From JBALVO01 sp036961445 (GTDB lineage: Bacteria > Pseudomonadota > Gammaproteobacteria > Pseudomonadales > Halieaceae), in contig JBALVO010000109.1 in NCBI GenBank assembly GCA_036961445.1, forward strand, positions 1 to 12,663: a stretch of 12,663 bases of DNA. Direction: 5' to 3'. Shown in pieces: positions 1 through 6,711 of this stretch (its first letter is position 1; every line of letters begins with the position of its first letter). The position numbers and the translations under genes are program-made. A model generated the notes under the pieces. The model did no database searches. It saw only the letters and a list, made by a program, of their open reading frames with translations, and was not told the origin of the DNA.

Positions 1-237
1 ATAAAGGTAATGAGTACAATAAAAAATTCTTTGATGAGGGCAAGTTCCCTGGGGGGTATTGACACTTGTCCTATGGAGGGGATTGATCCTGCCGGATTCG
101 ATGAGGTGTTGGGCTTACAAGCACTGGATCTGACCACCTCTGTGGTATGCACGCTGGGGTACCGCAATACTGGCGACAAGCAAGCCCTTAAGCCGAAGAT
201 CCGTTTTGCAGGATTGGGGTCAGGTCTTGATTTGTGA
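1..237 (+). CDS. Nitroreductase family protein, C-terminal part (5' end outside window)
   Basis: The reading frame is open from the first base to a TGA at 235-237, so the true start is probably upstream of the window. The stretch GIDTCPMEGIDPAGFDEVLG followed by a hydrophobic strand and LGYRNTGDK matches the C-terminal part of FMN-dependent NAD(P)H nitroreductases of the NfsB/YdgI type, where a '(L)GIDtcPMEGfd..kfdevLgL' segment is followed by a '...vvalGYR..dDk.a..pKvRf' tail. These enzymes are cytoplasmic FMN proteins that reduce nitro groups, quinones or enones with NAD(P)H. The tail after KIRF is short and not typical, and there is one extra Gly before IDT, so some decay is possible. The ATG at 10 is probably internal. 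The fold assignment is fairly secure; whether the gene is intact cannot be judged here. It converges on the minus-strand cluster and need not belong to it. Confidence 0.6.
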   Translation: MKVMSTIKNSLMRASSLGGIDTCPMEGIDPAGFDEVLGLQALDLTTSVVCTLGYRNTGDKQALKPKIRFAGLGSGLDL

Positions 238-683
238 ATCGCCGGCCATCTTTATCAGTTGTCACCGCCCTCTCTATGCTGTGCCACCTTATGCCTTTCT
301 TCACAGAGTCTGTCAGCTAGATGGTAATCACAGTTATCACCCCTCCGTTTACCGCTGGATAGAAACGATGAATCGCGCCCAGATAGTGGATCAGAAGCTC
401 TGGAATATTTCACCGGAATATTTTGAGCCTGACGAACTGCCCGATACCGTTGTTGGGTATCGGCAAGTTGATTTTTTCAGACTGTCATAAGCTGAAATCG
501 ACTATCAATCAACCGCCCTTTCCCATTCTGTAAGCGCACTCACCCTGAGATCCCGATAGCGCTCAGCCCTAACCAAGTGCCTCCCGAGATTGTTACGGTG
601 ATGCCTCGCTCAGCCAGTAGACAGCGCCGGTTTTTTAGTAAAGCCCCGTGAACACACAGGCTAGGACCTAAGGATCATCACCC
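238..683. other. Gap between convergent genes, no convincing gene
   Basis: This 446-nt stretch separates the nitroreductase fragment (+) from the DUF1254 lipoprotein gene (-). An open frame on the + strand at 206-490 (94 codons) overlaps the nitroreductase end, has no good Shine-Dalgarno sequence and resembles nothing I recognise, so I do not call it. A run of six T at 631-636 follows GC-rich sequence and a weak 4-bp stem (CGCT/AGCG, 607-626), a poor candidate terminator for + strand transcription. CTAAGG (668-673) and CCTTAG (682-687) form a 6-bp stem overlapping the DUF1254 stop codon, without a U-run. I see no tRNA or mobile element. Confidence 0.5.
597..614. repeat. Copy 1 of an 18-bp direct repeat flanking the DUF1254 lipoprotein gene
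   Basis: GGTGATGCCTCGCTCAGC here matches GGTGATGCCTCGTTCAGC at 2195-2212 in 17 of 18 positions, in the same orientation. The two copies sit just outside the two ends of the lipoprotein gene (684-2162). Function unknown; coincidence is possible. Confidence 0.5.
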
Positions 684-2162
684 TTAGTCGGCGATAGTGA
701 CCTCTGTATCAACTACAGAGACGAGCGGCAACGACCACTCTCCCTTGAGCAAGCTTTCGCCAGGCTGATAGGCACGCAACACTATCCAAAAAGCCTCTTG
801 TGGAGCCGGCAACCAGTTTGCATCCGCATCAGCGGGAGGCTCGGCTTGAATCGCAATGGTCAAGCCGCCATCGGCATCACGAACCAAGCCCTTCGTGCGA
901 TCACCGATGGAGTAGCGGTTAATTTCATTGTCCACATAATTGGTATCTGTACCGTACATAGTGATTGACCAAAAGGCACTCACATCTGGCTCGGCACCGG
1001 CAGGCAGGTGGATACGATAGTTTTTGCTGCCATGGAGAGGCTGACCGTCGTCCCCCACATAGCCGCCATAGTAGATCGCTTCCTCTGCGTCATTGGCTAC
1101 GATACCGGTGTATGACTGGTGAACAGAGCGGACAAAGAAGTCACCGCCGGCGCCGGCGCGCCCATACTCCCGCGAGTAGGTCCAGCCATTACTATGGACA
1201 ACTGCCTCACCAGCACCGACTATTTGCGCGCGCTTGATCTGCTCAAAACCATCTACCGCTGCGCGAGCCAAGCCGCGTTTGGAAGACTCATCAAGAGTAT
1301 CGAGATCGAGGCCCGGCCCCACATTCAGCTCTCTAAAGAATGACATCAACGATGCCTCATAAGCGCTTGGCGGATTCTCAGTCAACACATGGTTAATGGT
1401 CTTCCACACAGCCATCGGATCATCAATTACCGCATGACTGGTATCGAAGGGTTTCAATATCTCAGGCTGCGGCATAGCTACCGATTCCTGACCCAGCTGA
1501 CTCAATGGCGTCAGACGGTAATGTTTCTGAATTTCATGAACTAGCGGCAAATCTTCCTCGCTGCCCACATAGGTGCGTCCGCCAACCAGTACCCAAGGCG
1601 AAGGCACTTCGGCTACGGCGGTTACACCTTCTGGCAACTCGCCCTTCCAACCTTTTGGCAGTAATGCAAAATCGCCACCATCGCGCCCGTAAGTCAGTTC
1701 GCTAATATAGGCAAAGTTATCGGAGTCCATACCTGACAACTCGAAGGTAAAGTAGCGATCTATCGGCGGCAGGCTCAGCACCATAGGCTCGTCTTTCACA
1801 TGGACCCAAGCTATGGAGTAAAGGGCGTCATTGTTAGGCGCGCCGCCCTCTTTCCAATCGGCATTGGTTAATACTGTGGCGTGCCAGAATTGGTTATTTG
1901 CCTGATTAGGCACCACCAACGAGGCGGGAGATTCAAGTTCTTTCATCGTCCAGTCGTAGCGCACATGGGCCATACGCCAGAAAGGGTAGGCGTAGTGCAT
2001 GGCGGCAACCCCCATGCTATAGGCGTAGTCTTCGCGCCAATCCGATGATGGAGTCTCGGCCGTCTCGGCACTGACAGACGGCTCAACGTCACGACTACAG
2101 CCGCTGAGAGCGCCAATGGTCAGCGCTGAAATCGCCGCCAGGGTTACTATTTTTTTAAACAT
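684..2162 (-). CDS. DUF1254/DUF1214 domain-containing lipoprotein
   Basis: This 492-residue protein begins with a lipoprotein signal peptide: MFKK, a hydrophobic core, then the lipobox LSGC with the lipidated Cys at residue 22. The +2 residue is Ser, which by the usual rule favours the outer membrane. The mature part has the two-domain DUF1254-DUF1214 architecture. The N-terminal domain (about 45-190) carries the family signature PNNDALYS (109-116) and then DEPMVLSLP. The C-terminal domain (about 380-485) carries FWSITMYG (from 397), NRYSIGDR and NWLPAP (449-454). The biochemical role of this family is not settled to my knowledge, so I assign none; here it would act outside the cytoplasm. The start is supported by AGAGG six to seven bases upstream of ATG. 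It lies 143 nt downstream of the acyl-CoA dehydrogenase gene on the same strand and is probably the last gene of that transcript. It is clearly paralogous to the exported protein at 3885-5363. Family call is firm; function unknown. Confidence 0.93.
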   Translation of the reverse strand: MFKKIVTLAAISALTIGALSGCSRDVEPSVSAETAETPSSDWREDYAYSMGVAAMHYAYPFWRMAHVRYDWTMKELESPASLVVPNQANNQFWHATVLTNADWKEGGAPNNDALYSIAWVHVKDEPMVLSLPPIDRYFTFELSGMDSDNFAYISELTYGRDGGDFALLPKGWKGELPEGVTAVAEVPSPWVLVGGRTYVGSEEDLPLVHEIQKHYRLTPLSQLGQESVAMPQPEILKPFDTSHAVIDDPMAVWKTINHVLTENPPSAYEASLMSFFRELNVGPGLDLDTLDESSKRGLARAAVDGFEQIKRAQIVGAGEAVVHSNGWTYSREYGRAGAGGDFFVRSVHQSYTGIVANDAEEAIYYGGYVGDDGQPLHGSKNYRIHLPAGAEPDVSAFWSITMYGTDTNYVDNEINRYSIGDRTKGLVRDADGGLTIAIQAEPPADADANWLPAPQEAFWIVLRAYQPGESLLKGEWSLPLVSVVDTEVTIAD

Positions 2163-2194
2163 ACTCTTACCTCTTAATGTATGAAATTTTTCGG

Positions 2195-2212
2195 GGTGAT
2201 GCCTCGTTCAGC
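2195..2212. repeat. Copy 2 of the 18-bp direct repeat
   Basis: This is the second copy (17/18 identical to 597-614). It lies 33 nt upstream of the start codon of the DUF1254 lipoprotein gene, between that gene and the acyl-CoA dehydrogenase gene, so it would fall in the 5' leader or intercistronic region of the transcript. Confidence 0.5.
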
Positions 2213-2305
2213 GCACATGCCTTCTATGAATGGTCCGGCACACCAGCAGGGACTTGGGTTGAAGCGATAATAGAGCCAGGCTGTATAGCAACTGATATCT
2301 GGCAG

Positions 2306-3556
2306 TCATAGCTGAAAAGCTTCTCTATCAGCCAATAGGTTGCCACCTTTGATCGCGAGAATTTCATTACAGCCGTCCTCGATCATTGAGGCACGGGCAT
2401 CGCGCAGTAACTTTTCCAGCGGATATTCCAACGTCAATCCGTTGCCCCCGAACATTTGTAATGCTTCGCTGGCCACTTCAAAGGCGGTTTGTGTCGAGGT
2501 AATTTTGCTGGCGATGGAACCAACTAAAGCAGGCTCAGCGGCGGTCAAATTGTATTCTACCGTGCGGCGAGCCAGGCCTCTGGCGGCCTCGACTTTGCGA
2601 AACATGTGAAACAATCGCGAACGCACGCTCTGGTGTACCATAATTGGCACTCCGCCCTGCTTGCGCTCGTGTGCGTAATCCAGGGCATGCTCAAAAGCAG
2701 CTCGCGCCAGGCCGACGAACATCATACCCATACCACCGTTGGCTTCGGCCAGTTGCACATACATGGCCTCCTGGTAGCGTTCCACCGGCACTACCAGCCA
2801 ATCGGTCGATATTGTGACGTTATCAAAGTAGATTTCGCCTTGTGGCAAGCTGCGCTGGCCAAATTTATCCAATGGTTTGCCTCTTGAAACGCCTTCGGCA
2901 TCCAAAGGAACAATCAGTGCTACTTTTTCGGTAGCACCGTTGCCACGATCACAGGCGCAGAACAGCGCGCAGTACTGAGCTATAGTGCCGTTGGATACCC
3001 AGGCAGATTTCTGGCCATTGATAACAACCTCATCACCTTTGATGGTGGCGATACAATTGGGACGACCGACGGAAGCGCCTGAATGGGTTAATACCCCGGA
3101 AAAATCCACCATATCCGTACCGTGATCCGGCTCCGTGATCCCCCAGCAACCGATCGCATCCTCGGGGATATTGTCAATCAGAAACTGGTTATTAAAGTGG
3201 TGGGCCAATCGCTGTGGAGTGCCGGCTACGCCAAGGGCCACCGCGAGACCCGAGTCACCCCAGGCCATTTCTTCCATGAGCAAGGCATACATCCGCGCTG
3301 CTTGCAGCGGTTCCAGACTCGCCATTAACTCAGGGGTAATACCCAGCTTGGCAAATTCAGAGAACACCTGCCATAGTGGCGACCCCTCGGCAATGACCTC
3401 TTCCGGCGACATACGATCCAGTGCTACACCCGCCGGGCGCAGGACTTCTTCAGCAAACCGGTGCACGCTGCCAAGAAATGATTGTTCCATTTCGTCGAGT
3501 GGCGACTCCAGTCCGACCAAGCCAAATTGTTCAATAATTTTTTGTGTTGCTGTCAT
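2306..3556 (-). CDS. Acyl-CoA dehydrogenase family protein
   Basis: This 416-residue cytoplasmic flavoprotein has the full acyl-CoA dehydrogenase layout. There is an all-helical N-terminal domain (about 20-130), then a beta domain opened by WGITEPDHGTD (138-148), the FAD/substrate-contact motif usually written W.lTEp.aGSD. A C-terminal helical domain has FGGNGL (369-374). The segment MIEDGCNEI aligns with the IYEGT.qI segment of medium-chain enzymes, which places the catalytic base at Glu393. The expected reaction is FAD-dependent alpha,beta-dehydrogenation of an acyl-CoA, with electrons passed to ETF. The chain length or ring structure it accepts cannot be read from the sequence. IEDG instead of YEGT, and the length slightly over the usual 380-400, suggest a divergent subfamily. 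Start choice: AAGAGG lies seven bases before ATG. Directly upstream is one of the two 57-bp promoter elements (3618-3674), so this gene likely heads its own transcript with the lipoprotein gene behind it. Confidence 0.95.
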   Translation of the reverse strand: MTATQKIIEQFGLVGLESPLDEMEQSFLGSVHRFAEEVLRPAGVALDRMSPEEVIAEGSPLWQVFSEFAKLGITPELMASLEPLQAARMYALLMEEMAWGDSGLAVALGVAGTPQRLAHHFNNQFLIDNIPEDAIGCWGITEPDHGTDMVDFSGVLTHSGASVGRPNCIATIKGDEVVINGQKSAWVSNGTIAQYCALFCACDRGNGATEKVALIVPLDAEGVSRGKPLDKFGQRSLPQGEIYFDNVTISTDWLVVPVERYQEAMYVQLAEANGGMGMMFVGLARAAFEHALDYAHERKQGGVPIMVHQSVRSRLFHMFRKVEAARGLARRTVEYNLTAAEPALVGSIASKITSTQTAFEVASEALQMFGGNGLTLEYPLEKLLRDARASMIEDGCNEILAIKGGNLLADREAFQL

Positions 3557-3617
3557 GGCAAACCTCTTAAGTTACTAGTCAATGCTAAATACTGATGAGG
3601 AAATATTACGCAATACA

Positions 3618-3674
3618 GGAGAGATAGAACCTATTGAATTCGGCTAATGAAGTGTTAAATCAGGACGAGTTAGG
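3618..3674 (-). promoter_or_regulatory. 57-bp promoter/operator element, copy A (acyl-CoA dehydrogenase promoter)
   Basis: This block matches 10719-10775 in 50 of 57 positions without gaps, and the match ends abruptly on both sides. Identical sub-blocks include GGAGAGATA (3618-3626), AACCTATTGAA (3628-3638) and GTGTTAAATCAGGAC (3652-3666), read on the + strand. Read on the minus strand, the gene-proximal end holds TATCTC (3626-3621), a plausible -10. The hexamer 17 nt upstream (CATTAG) is a poor -35, as expected for an activator-dependent promoter. The gene-distal half would then be the activator site. The element begins 62 nt upstream of the acyl-CoA dehydrogenase ATG. The duplication is seen directly; the promoter role and control by the AraC-type protein at 10847-11860 are inferred. 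Confidence 0.6.
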
Positions 3675-3703
3675 AAAATGACTGTTAGCTGAGGACACTA
3701 CAC

Positions 3704-3727
3704 AACACCCTCTGTGTAGAGGGTGTT
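3704..3727 (-). terminator. Perfect 9-bp stem-loop, possible terminator or mRNA-end hairpin
   Basis: AACACCCTC (3704-3712) and GAGGGTGTT (3719-3727) are perfect complements around a 6-nt loop. The hairpin lies about 160 nt after the stop of the DUF1254 gene and 30 nt before the promoter element of the acyl-CoA dehydrogenase gene on the minus strand, a sensible place to end the upstream transcript. There is no U-run on the minus-strand side, so intrinsic termination is uncertain; it may stabilise a 3' end instead. Confidence 0.4.
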
Positions 3728-3884
3728 GGAGGTTTTGTGTCATTGATCACTGGCAGGAATGGCGACTTGTCAACGCCGGATTGTGGTATCAAACGCCTCT
3801 AGCGATGGGTGGAGAGGCCGCCAGTTTCTGCGAGGTGATAGCACCCAACGCCTGGCTCAATCAGCCTTGCTTGGAGGCCCCGGT

Positions 3885-5363
3885 TTAATCGAGCCGCTTG
3901 AGGGCCGACGGTTGCCAGCCGCCATCAATGGCCCTTTGCTCGGGCATATACAGCCGGAATGCCACACCCCATCTACCTGCACCGGTCGGCAGCCAATTGC
4001 TTTCCTTACCCGGGCCCGGCGAATCCTTCTGAAAGTACAGTGTCAGACCGCCATCGGCGTCGTACTGTAATCCCCGTGTGCGATCACCCAGGGAGTAGCG
4101 ATCGATCGGATTGTCAATCAGGTTCAGATCCAGGCCATAGGCCGTTATCGACCAAAATGCCTTAACTGGCGGCAGATTATCTTTAGTAAAATGCAGTACA
4201 TAGCGATGGTCGCCACTCAAGGGGTCTCCGCTACTATCCAAAAACGTCTGCGGGTATATGGCTTCTGCCAGATCATTGGTGACAATCCCCTGTAAACTCT
4301 GCATCGCACTGCGCAGTACGAAATCGCCAGAGTCACCAAAATGGCCATACTCGCCACGGCTTAGCGTCCAGCCGGTGTCGGTCATTATGCCTCCCGCACT
4401 CGTGAGAGCCATTCCGGTGAGGATACCTTTTGCTGTTTCGAGCGCACGTATCAAACCGCGCTGGGTTGCTGCATCCATCGCCTCAACATCCAGGCCCGGC
4501 CCGATACCAATCTGACGAAACTGTTCGACATACGCCATTTCACTCGCCCGTGGCGGTATTTCAGCCATCGCACGGTTGATGGTTTTCCAGTCAGCCAGGG
4601 GGTCGGACGCGCGATCATAGGGTTTAAATGCATCACGGTTTTCCGGCATTACCGCATCTTTCATACCCCACAGGCTAAGCGGGGTAAGGCGGTACTGATC
4701 CTGCAGTCGATGAGCATTCGCCAGATCTTCCTTGCCATCGACCAGTGTCCGACCCGCCACTAAAATAGTGTTGGTCGGAGCTCGCGCATGCAACTTTACG
4801 CCCTTGGGTAACGTACCTTCCCAGTCAGGCCCAACGACAGCGAAGTGACCGGCGTCACTGCCGGTAGTACGTTTGCCAATATAAGAAAAATTGTCGGAAT
4901 CAAACGCCGAGAGCTGAAAGGTAAAATAACGATCGCCCATGTCGGGATGAGAGAAAATCATCGGCTCCTTGCTGATATCAACGATGGCACTGGAGTAGAG
5001 GGTATCGTTATTTGGGCCGCCACCGTATTTCCAGCTCGCGTCAGTGAGATGTCGGGCATGCCAAAATTCATTCAGGGGCATGGATATGCTTCTCTCGCTG
5101 GCGGGCGGCTGGGTGAACCACTGCCAACGGAGGCTGGCATTGTAGAACCAGGGAAAAGCATAGGTGTACGCCTGCACACCCAGTGAATAGGCATACTCTT
5201 CCTTCCACTCAAGGTTGCCAGCAACGCCGGTGACTGGATTTATTGGTAGAGCGCTTTCAGCCGGTGCTGGAGCGGCGAGTGCGGGCAGTGCAATGCTGCC
5301 GCTGAATAATAGAGCTGTAAGCGCGCATGTTGTAGCGTGCTTGCCAATTAGATATCTTTTCAT
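3885..5363 (-). CDS. Exported DUF1254/DUF1214 domain-containing protein
   Basis: This 492-residue protein starts with a Sec signal peptide: MKRYLIGKH, a hydrophobic stretch, then LPALA with predicted cleavage near residue 30-31. There is no lipobox, so it should be a soluble periplasmic or secreted protein. DUF1254 occupies about 55-200, with PNNDTLYS at 117-124 and KEPMIFSHP after it. DUF1214 is C-terminal, with FWSITAYG (from 403), DRYSLGDRTRG and NWLPTG (456-461). It shares motif order, mature length and many residues with the lipoprotein at 684-2162, so the two are paralogues differing in cell address. I chose the ATG at 5363 over the one 16 codons upstream because GAGGA sits about nine bases before it and the signal peptide then starts at residue 1. 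The gene lies 182 nt after the alcohol dehydrogenase gene, and that gap holds a partial copy of the cluster's promoter motif. Biochemical function unknown. Confidence 0.93.
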   Translation of the reverse strand: MKRYLIGKHATTCALTALLFSGSIALPALAAPAPAESALPINPVTGVAGNLEWKEEYAYSLGVQAYTYAFPWFYNASLRWQWFTQPPASERSISMPLNEFWHARHLTDASWKYGGGPNNDTLYSSAIVDISKEPMIFSHPDMGDRYFTFQLSAFDSDNFSYIGKRTTGSDAGHFAVVGPDWEGTLPKGVKLHARAPTNTILVAGRTLVDGKEDLANAHRLQDQYRLTPLSLWGMKDAVMPENRDAFKPYDRASDPLADWKTINRAMAEIPPRASEMAYVEQFRQIGIGPGLDVEAMDAATQRGLIRALETAKGILTGMALTSAGGIMTDTGWTLSRGEYGHFGDSGDFVLRSAMQSLQGIVTNDLAEAIYPQTFLDSSGDPLSGDHRYVLHFTKDNLPPVKAFWSITAYGLDLNLIDNPIDRYSLGDRTRGLQYDADGGLTLYFQKDSPGPGKESNWLPTGAGRWGVAFRLYMPEQRAIDGGWQPSALKRLD

Positions 5364-5463
5364 AAAGACTGTTCCTCGTATTCCAAAGTTGTCAATCAAC
5401 GAATGCCGCAAATACTAAAGCAACGGCAGCTGGTGCGGACTATGTAAAGTGGACACTGCCGTG

Positions 5464-5479
5464 TTGAATACGGCCAATG
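5464..5479 (-). promoter_or_regulatory. Partial copy of the cluster's operator motif before the exported DUF1254 gene
   Basis: TTGAATACGGCCAATG here matches TTGAATTCGGCTAATG of copy A (3634-3649) in 14 of 16 positions. A following TTAAA is also shared, but 5 nt closer. It lies 101 nt upstream of the start codon of the exported DUF1254 protein. The rest of the 57-bp element is not conserved, so this is a candidate site only. Confidence 0.35.
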
Positions 5480-5489
5480 TTAAAAGACC

Positions 5490-5504
5490 GGTGATCTGAT
5501 CACC
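5490..5504. promoter_or_regulatory. Perfect 15-bp palindrome, possible operator
   Basis: GGTGATC, T, GATCACC form perfect inverted arms of 7 bp with a single central base. It lies between the alcohol dehydrogenase stop and the exported DUF1254 start, 10 nt from the partial operator motif. The GTGA-N5-TCAC core resembles a CRP half-site pair but with one base less spacing, so I do not call it CRP. A dimeric repressor site or a simple hairpin are both possible. Confidence 0.35.
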
Positions 5505-5545
5505 TGTACTGTGTCCCTGGAGGCAGTGCCTGATGGCAACCAGAA

Positions 5546-6580
5546 TCAGGGGATCAGAACAGCCCGGCCTTTGATTTCGTGGTTTTCAAGTTTGCGATAC
5601 ACCTCATCCACCTGATCCAGTGAGAACTTCTCGATATGGGGGTGTATGCGGCCGGCTTCGGCCAGCGCCACCACCTCCGTCAGTTCTCGAGTGGATCCAC
5701 CCAGCACCATACTCAGTGCACAGCCAAAGGGCAGCGCCCCCACATGAAATGGCAGCACACCACCGCCCAACCCCGCCACGACGACCTGCCCTCGCTTGCG
5801 CACTACCTGGGCGGCCATCTGCATAGTCGCGTCAATGCCGACAAAGTCCAGTACCGCCATCACGCCCAGGCCTCTGGTGGCCTTGAGCACAGCAGCAGCG
5901 GTGTTGCCATCTGATGGCAGGCAGATATGGGCACCGAGGTCGGAAGCCATCTGCAAGGCCGCCTCGCTATGGTCGACGGCAATGATGGTAGATCCACTCA
6001 ACTCACGCAAATACTCCACAGCGAGGTGCCCCAGGCCGCCAATGCCGATAACGACGACAACAGAACCCGGGTACAACACCGGCAATACCCGCCTGACCGC
6101 ATGGTAGGAAGTTAAACCCGCGTCGGTTAGCGGTGCCGCCTGCCAGGGTTCCAGTTTGTCCAGCGCTATCAGGGTATCAGCCGGGGCCACCAGGTATTCA
6201 GCCAGACCGCCGTTGCGCCCCAGTCCCCCTGCATGCACCGGTTCCTGCTCACAGTAATTGGTTTCAGACCCACGGCACGGATTACATACACCACAGCTCC
6301 AGGTGGGTGATATCACCACCGGCATCCCTGCTTCCATGCCAGGGGGGATATCACCGGACTCAATCCAGCCGGCATTTTCATGGCCCAGGGTAAACGGCAA
6401 CTCCCAGCTGGCAACCGACGGGAAGTTGTCCGGCGTCCATTCGTGCATAATATGCAGGTCAGAATGACATGCGCCTGCACCGCCAACCTTTATCAGCACC
6501 TCGCCGTGACCCGGCTCAGGCTTGTCGACCTCAACCAGTGACGCATTTTGCTCCCACGCTGAAAATACATAAGCTTTCAT
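5546..6580 (-). CDS. Zinc-dependent alcohol dehydrogenase (MDR family), NAD-type
   Basis: This 344-residue medium-chain dehydrogenase should oxidise an alcohol to an aldehyde or ketone in the cytoplasm. Catalytic zinc ligands are visible as Cys38 (GACHSD), His67-Glu68 (GHENAG) and Asp153 (PLTDAGLT). Asp as third ligand is what I recall for the Rhodococcus ADH-A type, rather than the Cys of the horse liver enzyme. The structural zinc site is Cys96, Cys99, Cys102 and Cys110 (SCGVCNPCRG...YC). The Rossmann motif GIGGLG is at 179-184, and the acidic Asp203 ends the second strand (IIAVD), favouring NAD over NADP. An in-frame ATG 15 codons upstream exists, but I start at 6580 because AGGGAGA lies just upstream and MKAYVF is the normal family N-terminus. 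The 131-nt gap to the ligase gene upstream is A/T-rich with a possible weak promoter, so the gene may be read through or have its own start. Substrate unknown. Confidence 0.94.
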   Translation of the reverse strand: MKAYVFSAWEQNASLVEVDKPEPGHGEVLIKVGGAGACHSDLHIMHEWTPDNFPSVASWELPFTLGHENAGWIESGDIPPGMEAGMPVVISPTWSCGVCNPCRGSETNYCEQEPVHAGGLGRNGGLAEYLVAPADTLIALDKLEPWQAAPLTDAGLTSYHAVRRVLPVLYPGSVVVVIGIGGLGHLAVEYLRELSGSTIIAVDHSEAALQMASDLGAHICLPSDGNTAAAVLKATRGLGVMAVLDFVGIDATMQMAAQVVRKRGQVVVAGLGGGVLPFHVGALPFGCALSMVLGGSTRELTEVVALAEAGRIHPHIEKFSLDQVDEVYRKLENHEIKGRAVLIP

Positions 6581-6711
6581 CAGTGATCTCCCTGTTAAAA
6601 TATAAAGTATGGTAGAAAAAATCACCGTATGAGGAAATAATTTCTTGAACGATTCCGTGCTGGCACTAACGTAATGAGACAGTTTTTTTTAATGACCCTG
6701 CCCTTTTTTGA

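Larger units (their letters stand above)
3557..3884. other. Intergenic region between the DUF1254 exported protein and the acyl-CoA dehydrogenase genes
   Basis: This 328-nt gap lies between two minus-strand genes. In transcription order it holds about 150 nt after the DUF1254 stop with nothing recognisable, a perfect 9-bp hairpin (3704-3727), the 57-bp promoter/operator element (3618-3674), and a leader of roughly 58 nt ending at the acyl-CoA dehydrogenase ribosome-binding site. An open + strand frame (3759-4070) is mostly antisense to the DUF1254 gene and is not called. Confidence 0.6.

Noticed and set aside
206..490. 94-codon + strand ORF overlapping the nitroreductase end
   Set aside because: No ribosome-binding site, no recognisable family, and it overlaps the end of a gene with a real family signature in another frame.
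597..2212. Integron gene cassette around the DUF1254 lipoprotein gene, suggested by flanking repeats
   Set aside because: The repeats contain no GTTRRRY / RYYYAAC core sites, and no integrase is in the window.
2259..2272. Fourth operator copy before the DUF1254 lipoprotein gene (TTGAAGCGATAATA)
   Set aside because: It resembles copy B only if several gaps are allowed; not strong enough to report.
5490..5504. CRP or FNR binding site
   Set aside because: The spacing is GTGA-N5-TCAC, one base short for CRP, and the TTGAT-N4-ATCAA pattern of FNR is absent.
6682..6709. Intrinsic terminator based on the two T-runs
   Set aside because: The T-runs are on the + strand while the genes on both sides are transcribed from the minus strand, where they are A-runs; no GC-rich stem precedes them.
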